29,752 nt of DNA from IMG/VR virus record IMGVR_UViG_3300017917_004134, positions 1 through 29,752 of that record. One strand, 5' to 3'. The notes under the pieces are model-generated. The model had not been told where the DNA came from, made no database searches, and saw nothing but the letters and a program-made list of their open reading frames with translations. Numbering within the stretch: the first letter of the stretch is position 1; every line of letters starts with the position of its first letter. This DNA is from a virus. The translations under genes and the position numbers were made by a program. Shown one piece after another: positions 6,242 through 12,562 of the stretch.

Positions 6242-8035
6242 ATGGGAGCATTATTAGAATCAGGTCTTGTCGGTAACATCGGTCTTAAGCACCTTAAAGT
6301 TATCAAAGAAGACACAATCAACAAATGGGACAAATTAGGATTCCTTGAGGGTCTTAAAGGTCATATGAGAGAAAACGTAGCACAGCTTTATGAAAACCAA
6401 GCGTCGTTTTTGATTAACGAAGCATCATCTACATCTGATACAGGTGCATTTGAAACTGTGGTTTTTCCAATCGTTAGACGTGTATTCTCTAAATTATTAG
6501 CGAATGATATCGTTTCAGTACAAGCTATGAACTTACCAATCGGTAAATTATTCTACTTCGTACCTAACATTCAGTCTTACCAACCTGGTACTTCTGAGCA
6601 CTATGCACCTTACGGTTCTCCTAACCAAGCGGCAGGTCAAACACCTAATAGCGGTTATGATTACAATAACACTAAAGACCTTTATGATAGATTTTATGAA
6701 GGTAGTGAGCCTGCTTTAGATCCTCCGGGTTTATTCGATTACTCTAAAGGACAATATTCAGCAATCACTGCTGATGTTGCAACAGTAGCTTGGGTTGGTG
6801 ATCAGTTAGTAGTTTCAGGTTATGGTACTGATAATTACAGAAAAGTATTAATCGTTATGTCAGGTTTCGCATCTGATGGTGCCGGTAAATTAATCGGACC
6901 TGATGGTCAGCCAATGGATAATGAAGCTTTCCTTTCTGATTTAACAGTTTATGGCTCTCCAGCAAATCCAACAACCGCTGCAAACGCATCTAATCCTTAT
7001 TTATTTAGAGTTGTAACTCAAAGATATGGTAAAGGTATCGTTCAATACGGTAACAATAACGCAACATTAACTTTCCCTAATAGCAAAACAGATGGTGGTC
7101 AATATGATAACGTATGTGATGCTGAAGGTAAGATCTACTTAGAAGTTGATTTACAAGTTCCTGTATGTATCTCTTGTGGTGGTTCTTTAGACGGTTACAC
7201 AGGATCAACTTTCTCTTCAACAACTGCTGCAAACAGCGCATTCACAGCTACTTATAGAATCTATAAGAATCTTGAATTTGAAGATAAGATTGGTGAGGTT
7301 TCTTTTGATCTTATGTCAGTAACAGTTTCAGTTACAGAAAGAAAATTAAGAGCACAATGGTCTCCAGAAATGGCACAAGACGTTGCTGCGTTCCACAACA
7401 TCGATGCTGAAGCTGAATTAACAGCTTTATTGTCTGAACAAGTTGCTGCTGAAATCGATAGAGAAATCTTGAGAGATCTTAGAAAAGGTGCTGCTTGGAA
7501 TTTGAGATGGGATTACAACGGATGGAAGAGATTATCTTCTGTTGGTGCTGTACCTTACACTCAAAAAGACTGGAATCAAACATTGATTACAGCAATCAAC
7601 CAAATTTCTGCACAAATCCACAAATCAACTCTTAGAGGTGGTGCAAACTGGATTGTAGTTTCTTCTGAAATTAGTGCAATATTTGATGATTTGGAATATT
7701 TCCACGTATCAAATGCTGCTCCAGAGCAAGATCAGTACAACATGGGTATTGAAAGAGTTGGTACATTAGCGGGTCGTTATCAAGTGTATAGAGATCCTTA
7801 TTTCCCAGCAAACCAAGTGTTAATGGGACACAAAGGTACATCTTTACTTGATACAGGTTACATCTACGCACCATATGTACCATTACAATTAACTCCAACT
7901 ATGTACAATCCGTTTAACTTTACACCAATCAAGGGTATCATGACTAGATACGCCAAGAAGATGGTGAACAACAGATTTTACGGCAGAATTACAGTTGATG
8001 GTGTTAGAACATTTGATTTAAGAGAATTGAGATAA
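6242..8035 (+). CDS. 23: Major capsid protein (T4 gp23-like)
   Basis: This 597-residue protein forms the hexamers of the head. Its N-terminal propeptide (1-60) ends ENQASFLINE, then ASSTSD. This mirrors T4 gp23, whose leader ends at an (I/L)-x-E-type cut, so mature protein probably begins at Ala61. Next comes FPIVRRVFSKLLANDIVSVQ (about 76-95) and AMNLPIGKLFYF (about 97-108), hallmark gp23 segments. A long insertion of about 200 residues in the middle (Gly/Asn/Thr-rich, about 130-330) could be a surface insertion domain. The fold resumes with EMAQDVAAFHNIDAEAELTA and ends GRITVDGVRTFDLREL. The leader before the ATG is nearly G-free and A-rich (AAAACAATACTAAAA), a good start context for a Bacteroidota ribosome. 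Codons are visibly richer in C and G than in neighbours, as expected for very high expression. Confidence 0.93.
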   Translation: MGALLESGLVGNIGLKHLKVIKEDTINKWDKLGFLEGLKGHMRENVAQLYENQASFLINEASSTSDTGAFETVVFPIVRRVFSKLLANDIVSVQAMNLPIGKLFYFVPNIQSYQPGTSEHYAPYGSPNQAAGQTPNSGYDYNNTKDLYDRFYEGSEPALDPPGLFDYSKGQYSAITADVATVAWVGDQLVVSGYGTDNYRKVLIVMSGFASDGAGKLIGPDGQPMDNEAFLSDLTVYGSPANPTTAANASNPYLFRVVTQRYGKGIVQYGNNNATLTFPNSKTDGGQYDNVCDAEGKIYLEVDLQVPVCISCGGSLDGYTGSTFSSTTAANSAFTATYRIYKNLEFEDKIGEVSFDLMSVTVSVTERKLRAQWSPEMAQDVAAFHNIDAEAELTALLSEQVAAEIDREILRDLRKGAAWNLRWDYNGWKRLSSVGAVPYTQKDWNQTLITAINQISAQIHKSTLRGGANWIVVSSEISAIFDDLEYFHVSNAAPEQDQYNMGIERVGTLAGRYQVYRDPYFPANQVLMGHKGTSLLDTGYIYAPYVPLQLTPTMYNPFNFTPIKGIMTRYAKKMVNNRFYGRITVDGVRTFDLRELR

Positions 8036-8055
8036 TCAATACTTATCAAAATACC

Positions 8056-8087
8056 AAAAGGAGACAAGAAATTGTCTCCTTTTTTTA
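8056..8087 (+). terminator. Rho-independent terminator after major capsid gene
   Basis: A 12-bp stem (8056-8067 with 8072-8083) closed by a GAAA tetraloop is followed by a T-tract to about 8087. It is the strongest terminator in the window, 20 bases after the capsid stop. Confidence 0.92.
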
Positions 8088-8111
8088 TTTACAACATTTA
8101 ATACAACTTTA

Positions 8112-8119
8112 TATTTATT
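8112..8119 (+). promoter_or_regulatory. TATTTATT element upstream of structured leader
   Basis: TTATATTTATTATTAG lies 25 bases after the capsid terminator and about 105 bases before the next ATG, so a transcript starting here would have a leader of about 100 bases. It is a member of the repeated gene-start element; promoter function is inferred. Confidence 0.45.
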
Positions 8120-8140
8120 ATTAGATTTTAGTTTATCAGT

Positions 8141-8207
8141 CCCCAGCCGTAAAAGCTGCAGACTATTCACGGATAGAAAGGTATTGGTAACATAGTCAAT
8201 TAACTAT
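8141..8207 (+). ncRNA. Structured 5' leader RNA, possible regulatory element
   Basis: This stretch is richer in GC than other spacers and full of complementary words. CAGC 8144-8147 pairs with GCTG 8155-8158. CCGT 8147-8150 can pair with ACGG 8169-8172 across that loop. GACTAT 8161-8166 pairs with ATAGTC 8192-8197. Two rival pairings exist: CTAT 8163-8166 with ATAG 8173-8176, and ATAGT 8192-8196 with ACTAT 8203-8207. The alternatives exclude each other, as in a switching leader or a pseudoknot. It is not a tRNA (no T-loop or anticodon arm) and no frame is open through it. It precedes the zinc-ribbon protein gene. A regulatory role is inferred. Confidence 0.4.
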
Positions 8208-8225
8208 TGTAAAATTAAAAAAAAA

Positions 8226-9011
8226 ATGAATTACATCACATCTGATGCAATGCCTTCTGCATTCATCACAAAAAGAAAATCAAGATTGAAGGTTTATCAA
8301 TCAAACAATGTTCATCTAAATGATGGCGATAATTTCGAAATTGAAATTTATAACCCGACAACAGCTCCAATTTTAGCAAAGATTAAACTTAATGGAAGTT
8401 ACATCTCAAGTAATGGTGTTGTAATAAAACCGGGACAAAGGGTGTTTTTAGAGCGTTTCCTTGACAGTAATAATAAGTTTGTATTCAACACCTATGAAGT
8501 GGATAACAACCGCGAAAATAGGGACGCTATTGCGTTTAATGGGGACGTTACTATTGAGTTCTATAATAAAACCCAACCAAATCATTACACATATGGCACA
8601 ATTTTAACAAATACATATGGTTCAACCTCAACAAGCACATATGGTTCAACCTCAACTGGCCCGTCAAATTATAATACATTTACAACCACTAGTAGTTTAT
8701 CTAATTCTGCAATGCCAATATCAGGAAGCATATCATATTCAAATACAAGTCAGTCTTTAAATTTAACAGCGAAATATAATAGTAAAAATATTGAAACTGG
8801 TATGGTTGAAAAAGGTGAAACTTCTAATCAAACTTTCACATCATCATATGATAATTTTGAATATTTTTCATTCAAAAAAGTTGAGTATAAAATATTACCT
8901 TCCGGTGTTAAAGCGGTTTATTCTTCGGATCTAAAACAATATTGCACCGATTGCGGTAAGAAAGTTAAGAAAAATCATAAATTCTGTCCGGCTTGCGGAA
9001 CAAAAATTTAA
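8226..9011 (+). CDS. Putative virion protein with Tyr/Ser/Thr repeats and C-terminal zinc ribbon
   Basis: This 261-residue protein has three parts. Residues 1-120 form a beta-rich domain (VHLNDGDNFEIEIYNPTT, then IKLNGSYISS and VIKPGQRVFLERFLD), the style of a small jelly-roll or capsid-decoration domain. Residues about 121-215 are a low-complexity Thr/Ser/Tyr/Asn linker with TYGSTSTS repeated. The end, CTDCGKKVKKNHKFCPACG (239-259), is a C-x2-C/C-x2-C zinc ribbon. I have the impression that the N-terminal pattern recurs in uncultured-virus proteins of unknown role, but cannot name a family. It follows the capsid gene and has its own long leader and terminator, so a head decoration or fibre role is plausible, though unproven. 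A zinc ribbon at the end of such a linker is unusual. Confidence 0.7.
   Translation: MNYITSDAMPSAFITKRKSRLKVYQSNNVHLNDGDNFEIEIYNPTTAPILAKIKLNGSYISSNGVVIKPGQRVFLERFLDSNNKFVFNTYEVDNNRENRDAIAFNGDVTIEFYNKTQPNHYTYGTILTNTYGSTSTSTYGSTSTGPSNYNTFTTTSSLSNSAMPISGSISYSNTSQSLNLTAKYNSKNIETGMVEKGETSNQTFTSSYDNFEYFSFKKVEYKILPSGVKAVYSSDLKQYCTDCGKKVKKNHKFCPACGTKI
8613..8660 (+). repeat. 24-bp tandem repeat encoding TYGSTSTS
   Basis: Two 24-base units (8613-8636 and 8637-8660) differ only at the last few bases and encode TYGSTSTS and TYGSTSTG. A further partial copy of the ACATATGG core lies at about 8589. They extend the linker of the zinc-ribbon protein. Confidence 0.85.
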
Positions 9012-9013
9012 AA

Positions 9014-9223
9014 TTAGGGGGTCCGTGAAGCCCCCTTTTTTAATTTACAAAATTCCGATTGATATCCAAATAGTAAGCAACGCAATAGTTTTAATTCTTC
9101 TCTTTTTGGTTGAAAAAAATCACCTTGGGTGGCTCTATGACCGTTAATTATAAGTTTAACTTCTTCTGTTGCGAGCTCAACAATTCTCGCGCTAATTTCT
9201 TCTTTATGTGGATCGTTTATCAT
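9014..9223 (-). CDS. Small unknown protein, 69 aa
   Basis: I do not recognise it. It is a helical, charged protein (MINDPHKEEISARIVELATE..., then PKREELKLLRCLLFGYQSEF) with two cysteines and no membrane segment. Its ATG overlaps the stop of the upstream gene by 4 bases (ATGA), which supports both as real genes translated in tandem. Its last eight codons run through the terminator hairpin of the convergent zinc-ribbon gene, so its C-terminal KGASRTP may be dictated by that hairpin. Confidence 0.6.
   Translation of the reverse strand: MINDPHKEEISARIVELATEEVKLIINGHRATQGDFFQPKREELKLLRCLLFGYQSEFCKLKKGASRTP
9016..9041 (+). terminator. Terminator after the zinc-ribbon gene
   Basis: GGGGG (9017-9021) pairs with CCCCC (9031-9035), extended by A9016-T9036, and runs into TTTTTT. 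The convergent minus-strand gene ends inside it. Confidence 0.8.
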
Positions 9224-9444
9224 TTGGTTAATATTTGGTTAGATAATGTTCGGAGCGACTTTGAAATGGCTTCGGACTCTTTTAATGTGAAAGCACCATT
9301 ATTGTAGGCATATTCTAAAGCCTGATTTATAACATATATTGATTGCTCAAATGTCATGTTTTCAATTAAATTTGAAATATCTTCCGTTTGATAATATGCA
9401 ATACTATCAAATAAAAATCCGATTGGTTGTTTTTGCTCACTCAT
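9220..9444 (-). CDS. Small unknown protein, 74 aa
   Basis: I do not recognise the family. The 74 residues form an acidic, helix-rich protein with the compact pattern NLIENMTFEQSIYVINQALE followed by YAYNNGAFTLKESEAISKSL, like a small alpha-helical bundle or partner-binding protein. Its ATG is 14 bases from the TATTTATA element that it shares, in the opposite sense, with the gene at 9481. The stop overlaps the start of the next minus-strand gene by 4 bases, so the pair is translationally coupled. Confidence 0.7.
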   Translation of the reverse strand: MSEQKQPIGFLFDSIAYYQTEDISNLIENMTFEQSIYVINQALEYAYNNGAFTLKESEAISKSLRTLSNQILTK

Positions 9445-9458
9445 AATGATTAACGATA

Positions 9459-9466
9459 TATTTATA
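9459..9466 (+). promoter_or_regulatory. TATTTATA element in a divergent gene-start region
   Basis: TATTTATATTAT lies 14 bases before the ATG at 9481 and 14 bases before the minus-strand start at 9444. For the minus-strand gene it reads TATAAATA, the T4 late-promoter core, and for the plus-strand gene it has the sense seen elsewhere in the window. It may act in both directions; this is inferred. Confidence 0.5.
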
Positions 9467-9480
9467 TTATAGTTAAATAT

Positions 9481-9879
9481 ATGAAGAAAAAAGAAATTAG
9501 TGAAGCGACTGCATCAGGAAGTGCGGGGAAGTTTAAAGTTCCTATTGTATTGGCACCCCAACTATGGAATACGGATCAATTAGGTCCATTCACCGAACCG
9601 GTGTATGACTACCTTAATGCTGAATTAGCATATGAAGAGGCTGATGGGGATTTCAAAGAAAGTCCAAAAGAAAGAGAGCGAATCGAAAGAAGAACTGATA
9701 GGACCGCAGAAATTGACATGTATTTAAAAAAATTCTATACATACCAAAATGATGATGAGGGTAGCAATATTGGCCAAATAGAAAAACCCCAAGAAATAAA
9801 TAATCCCATGGGGTTGTCTGTTAAAAATGAAACATTAAGACGATTAATCAAAAAAGTTATTAGAGAAAATTTTGGTTAA
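9481..9879 (+). CDS. Putative head-associated protein, 132 aa, with C-terminal helix tag
   Basis: Function unknown. The N-terminus EATASGSAGKFKVPIVLAPQ has a Gly/Ala/Ser start typical of small virion proteins. The middle is acidic with a Glu/Arg-rich helix (SPKERERIERRTDRTAE). The C-terminus VKNETLRRLIKKVIRE followed by NFG matches a helix found at the N-terminus of the proteins at 10321 and 10643, and ends in an (I/L)-x-E site like the capsid cleavage site. This suggests delivery to, or processing in, the prohead, but it is only inference. The stop codon and that of the convergent gene at 9876 share the palindrome TTAA. Confidence 0.7.
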   Translation: MKKKEISEATASGSAGKFKVPIVLAPQLWNTDQLGPFTEPVYDYLNAELAYEEADGDFKESPKERERIERRTDRTAEIDMYLKKFYTYQNDDEGSNIGQIEKPQEINNPMGLSVKNETLRRLIKKVIRENFG

Positions 9880-10274
9880 TTCACTTCAATTTTATCTAAT
9901 ATGTCTTTTAAAGAATGTTGGATATTGTTTTTAATTTCATGTTCCAAAACAATTCTTTTATTTTCCATTGTTTGATTAAATAAGTTGATTAAACTTGCAT
10001 ATAGAACGTCATGTTCAATAAAAACGCTATAACTATAAACATGGTTTATAATTGTAATGTTTCTACTTTCGATCACAATAAAAATATTCTGATCGTCATT
10101 TTTGATGAACTTTTTGCCGGAAATCGGAGCCAAAGTTAAAGATGAGGATGGGTTGTTTATCAGCTTTTTGGCTATATTAACTGAATATCTTTCTTCCTCG
10201 GTAACTTGTTGTTTCGGACGCAAAATGTGTCGGCACTTAATATAAAGTCTTAATATTCTTGTTTTAATTTTCAT
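9876..10274 (-). CDS. Unknown protein, 132 aa
   Basis: I do not recognise it. A very basic N-terminus (MKIKTRILRLYIKCRHILRPK) precedes an alpha/beta body with strands NIFIVIESRNITIINHVYSY and SVFIEHDVLYASLIN, and a helical end (NNIQHSLKDILDKIEVN). The strand-rich middle resembles a small, independently folding domain, with no visible catalytic motif. It is the last gene of the long minus-strand block, separated by 46 bases from the gene upstream. That spacer contains TATTTTTG 5 bases before the ATG, which fits a Bacteroidota -7 element (TAnnTTTG) but leaves almost no leader, so I do not call a promoter. Confidence 0.7.
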   Translation of the reverse strand: MKIKTRILRLYIKCRHILRPKQQVTEEERYSVNIAKKLINNPSSSLTLAPISGKKFIKNDDQNIFIVIESRNITIINHVYSYSVFIEHDVLYASLINLFNQTMENKRIVLEHEIKNNIQHSLKDILDKIEVN

Positions 10275-10320
10275 ACCGCAAAAATAAGTGATAATTTGGA
10301 ATAAAAAAATAATTTTTTAA

Positions 10321-10641
10321 TTATTTCCTTTTTCTGCGCAAACTTTCTTGAACATCATCGAAATCTAAATAGCTATCATCCTTTTTGGTTTCGTTCATTA
10401 AGAAATCAAAAACTTGATCAATATTCGTTTTAGCTTCCGAAATATGGTCATCGGCCCAATCATGACCTTGTTGGATAATCATATCCACTTTGTCCTGATC
10501 TAATTCTAATAGCATTTCGCATTGTCTTTTAATTTGTTCTAAATTTGAAAAGAACATATAATTTGCTTCATCCTGTTCTTTGAGAACTTTTCTAACCAAT
10601 GTGGTTAAATCTTTTTCTGTTAGTTTTACTATTTTATTCAT
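10321..10641 (-). CDS. Putative internal head or virion protein with N-terminal helix tag, 106 aa
   Basis: The start VKLTEKDLTTLVRKVLKE is a basic amphipathic helix shared with the upstream neighbour and with the end of the gene at 9481. It ends at LKE, which fits the (I/L)-x-E rule of gp21-type proteases. The rest is acidic and helical (YMFFSNLEQIKRQCEMLLELD...), then an Asp-rich part and a basic tail RRKRK. The gene starts 1 base after the neighbour's stop. A leader removed on packaging into the head, as in T4 internal proteins, would explain the layout. No enzyme domain is seen. Confidence 0.75.
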   Translation of the reverse strand: MNKIVKLTEKDLTTLVRKVLKEQDEANYMFFSNLEQIKRQCEMLLELDQDKVDMIIQQGHDWADDHISEAKTNIDQVFDFLMNETKKDDSYLDFDDVQESLRRKRK

Positions 10642-10642
10642 A

Positions 10643-11044
10643 TTACTTCCAACTGTCTAAATTCAACGTTTTTATTTTTGCCAATATTCGGTCGTTCATA
10701 TTTGAATATTGATTAAAGTGATAAATAGAATTATCTATTAAATTAATTAAAGTTTGTTTTCTTTGTGATGGTATATTTAATGAATTCACATTATTTTTTA
10801 AATTATTTAATTCTTTCATGACCTGCTCATTAGGAACATCTAATTTTTTTAACTTCATTATTAGTTGTTCTAATTTACTAACATTTTTGAAAAAATCATA
10901 ACCATATCCTCTTTTGATACCTTTAACGCCTCTATAGACATTTTTTAAAGAATCTAAAGGTCCTTCATTAATTTCATTTTCATTAATAACCTTATTAACA
11001 ATTCTAATAAGATCCTGTTCGTTTAATTTTACTATTTTACTCAT
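10643..11044 (-). CDS. Putative internal head or virion protein with N-terminal helix tag, 133 aa
   Basis: The N-terminus VKLNEQDLIRIVNKVINE is the second copy of the shared helix. INE at its end is identical in type to the predicted cut site of the major capsid protein (LINE before Ala). The body is helical and basic, with leucine-rich heptad-like runs (LEQLIMKLKKLDVPNEQVMK, then NNLKNNVNSLNI), suggesting a coiled coil. The ATG overlaps the stop of the 500-aa structural gene (ATGA). It may be a processed internal or neck-associated protein; function unknown. Confidence 0.75.
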   Translation of the reverse strand: MSKIVKLNEQDLIRIVNKVINENEINEGPLDSLKNVYRGVKGIKRGYGYDFFKNVSKLEQLIMKLKKLDVPNEQVMKELNNLKNNVNSLNIPSQRKQTLINLIDNSIYHFNQYSNMNDRILAKIKTLNLDSWK

Positions 11045-12543
11045 TTTTTATCTACAATATTAAAGGTTAATTCTTTTTTATAAGTATCTTTTTCTCCGGA
11101 AGAATTCACTTGAATATCAACATAATATTGATTAGGGATTTTGTCTCTCATATCGAATATAAAATAATATTCATTTGGCGTTCTATTTATTGGCGTCCAA
11201 TCTTGAACCTGAACTTCTGTTGTTCCTTCCTTAACATATACTCTATAAAAAGCTGAAATGTTTTGTAATACCTGTTGGCCGGTATATGCTTTTTTAATTG
11301 TTACGCCAACTTTTCTAATATCTGAATTTAATATTTGTTCATTTTGTAATATACCATAAAAATCAAATCCGAACTTGGTTGGATCTTTTGAAACGGTTCC
11401 AATTTGTATTCCTGCACTGTATTGTTGAAGGATAAATTGATTTTGAACGTTTGGTATTGACTCACCATTTATAGCTAATCCTGACCAAATATCGTAAAAT
11501 TGGCACGGAGTGGGATATGTTGTTAAAGAATTTGGGATAGTTACTTCATAAACACCTTTTGTTTTTAAACAAGTTGTTAATCCACTTAAACCAAAAACAA
11601 CCGATCCATTTCTATCTTCAATATTAACCATCGGAAGATTATCTAAATTCACCAAATCTCCATTCTGATAAACATATAAATATAATTTATTAACCTGATT
11701 TTTCAGGAAAAGATTTCTATCATCTTTAATGATATCATCATAATTGGTTAATAGATATGGTTGATAAAATGTTTGAGTATGTCTCGAGAAAAATGCAATA
11801 CTATAACTTTCGGTTAATCCTGTTATATTTTCAATATCCGGAACGTAAGCTATTCCCCAACCTGTAACGCCAGTTAAGGTGCCGTTTAAAATATTATTAA
11901 TCTCATCGGTCATATCCATATTAAGATCTTCATTACCTAATTCAAAATGCTGTCTTGCAATAATTGTTAGGCCCGAATAATTAACTAGTCCTTCGTTTTT
12001 GTTATTATAAATCCCTGGGTTAGACCAATCATTAACTGTTGTTGTTTTAAACCAATTTGACGGCCTTGTTGAGAACGCCCTACTATCAACATACGTTAAT
12101 GGTGATTGACCGCCTTGAGCGCTATTTTTAGTCAAATTAAAGTCATTATAGTCATATCCAACACCTTCATCCCAATATTGATCATCGCCGGTATCTCCGG
12201 AGGTTTTTGGAATCCTAAATAGAATTAAATCAAAAGATGTTGCACGTCTTCTTTCATTAGACATGAAAGTATTTAATAATTCATTATCAAAATAAGATGT
12301 ATTTGTCATCTTCAAGGTATGCGTCATTCCTGTTGTACAGCCGGTAGATATGGTACCATCTAAAATACTTTGTTGTAATAATGTTAAATCAAGATTAAAA
12401 ATAAATCTTGAATATCCGTAATTCGGAACAATGAAATCCGAAGCACCAAAATTTAATTCAATAACAGGATTTCTTCCCGTATTAACGTTTGAATTAGAGA
12501 TGATGGTGTTATTTTTATCTATATATGATCTTAAAATTGACAT
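11041..12543 (-). CDS. Putative virion structural protein, 500 aa
   Basis: I cannot name the family. The protein is beta-rich, Asn/Thr/Tyr-rich and without membrane segments or catalytic motifs, as expected for baseplate, neck or fibre parts. The N-terminal half has strand blocks such as NPVIELNFGASDFIVPNYGY and TSFDLILFRIPKTSG. The C-terminal part (about 390-500) looks like an Ig-like fold (FYRVYVKEGTTEVQVQDWTP, then YYVDIQVNSSGEKDTYKKEL). It lies just downstream of the spike candidate in the same transcript, which supports a tail or baseplate role. A TATTTATT element lies 12 bases before the ATG. Confidence 0.75.
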   Translation of the reverse strand: MSILRSYIDKNNTIISNSNVNTGRNPVIELNFGASDFIVPNYGYSRFIFNLDLTLLQQSILDGTISTGCTTGMTHTLKMTNTSYFDNELLNTFMSNERRRATSFDLILFRIPKTSGDTGDDQYWDEGVGYDYNDFNLTKNSAQGGQSPLTYVDSRAFSTRPSNWFKTTTVNDWSNPGIYNNKNEGLVNYSGLTIIARQHFELGNEDLNMDMTDEINNILNGTLTGVTGWGIAYVPDIENITGLTESYSIAFFSRHTQTFYQPYLLTNYDDIIKDDRNLFLKNQVNKLYLYVYQNGDLVNLDNLPMVNIEDRNGSVVFGLSGLTTCLKTKGVYEVTIPNSLTTYPTPCQFYDIWSGLAINGESIPNVQNQFILQQYSAGIQIGTVSKDPTKFGFDFYGILQNEQILNSDIRKVGVTIKKAYTGQQVLQNISAFYRVYVKEGTTEVQVQDWTPINRTPNEYYFIFDMRDKIPNQYYVDIQVNSSGEKDTYKKELTFNIVDKK

Positions 12544-12554
12544 TTATCTTTCTC

Positions 12555-12562
12555 AATAAATA
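12555..12562 (-). promoter_or_regulatory. TATTTATT element upstream of the 500-aa structural gene
   Basis: In the sense of the minus-strand gene this reads GATATTTATTGAG, 12 bases before the ATG at 12543, squeezed into the 19-base gap after the spike gene and touching its stop. Promoter role is inferred. Confidence 0.4.

Noticed and set aside
8120-8225. tRNA or small coding gene in the spacer before the zinc-ribbon gene
   Set aside because: No T-loop, anticodon arm or CCA end can be drawn, and the frame leading into the ATG has a stop (TAG at 8193-8195).
9459-9466. Simple T4 late promoter (TATAAATA) for the minus-strand gene at 9444 only
   Set aside because: The same bases in the other sense match the repeated element before plus-strand genes, so a one-direction call is not justified.
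10275-10320. Bacteroidota-type promoter (TATTTTTG) before the gene at 10274
   Set aside because: The -7 word fits but no -33 TTG is at the right distance, and it would leave a leader of almost no length.
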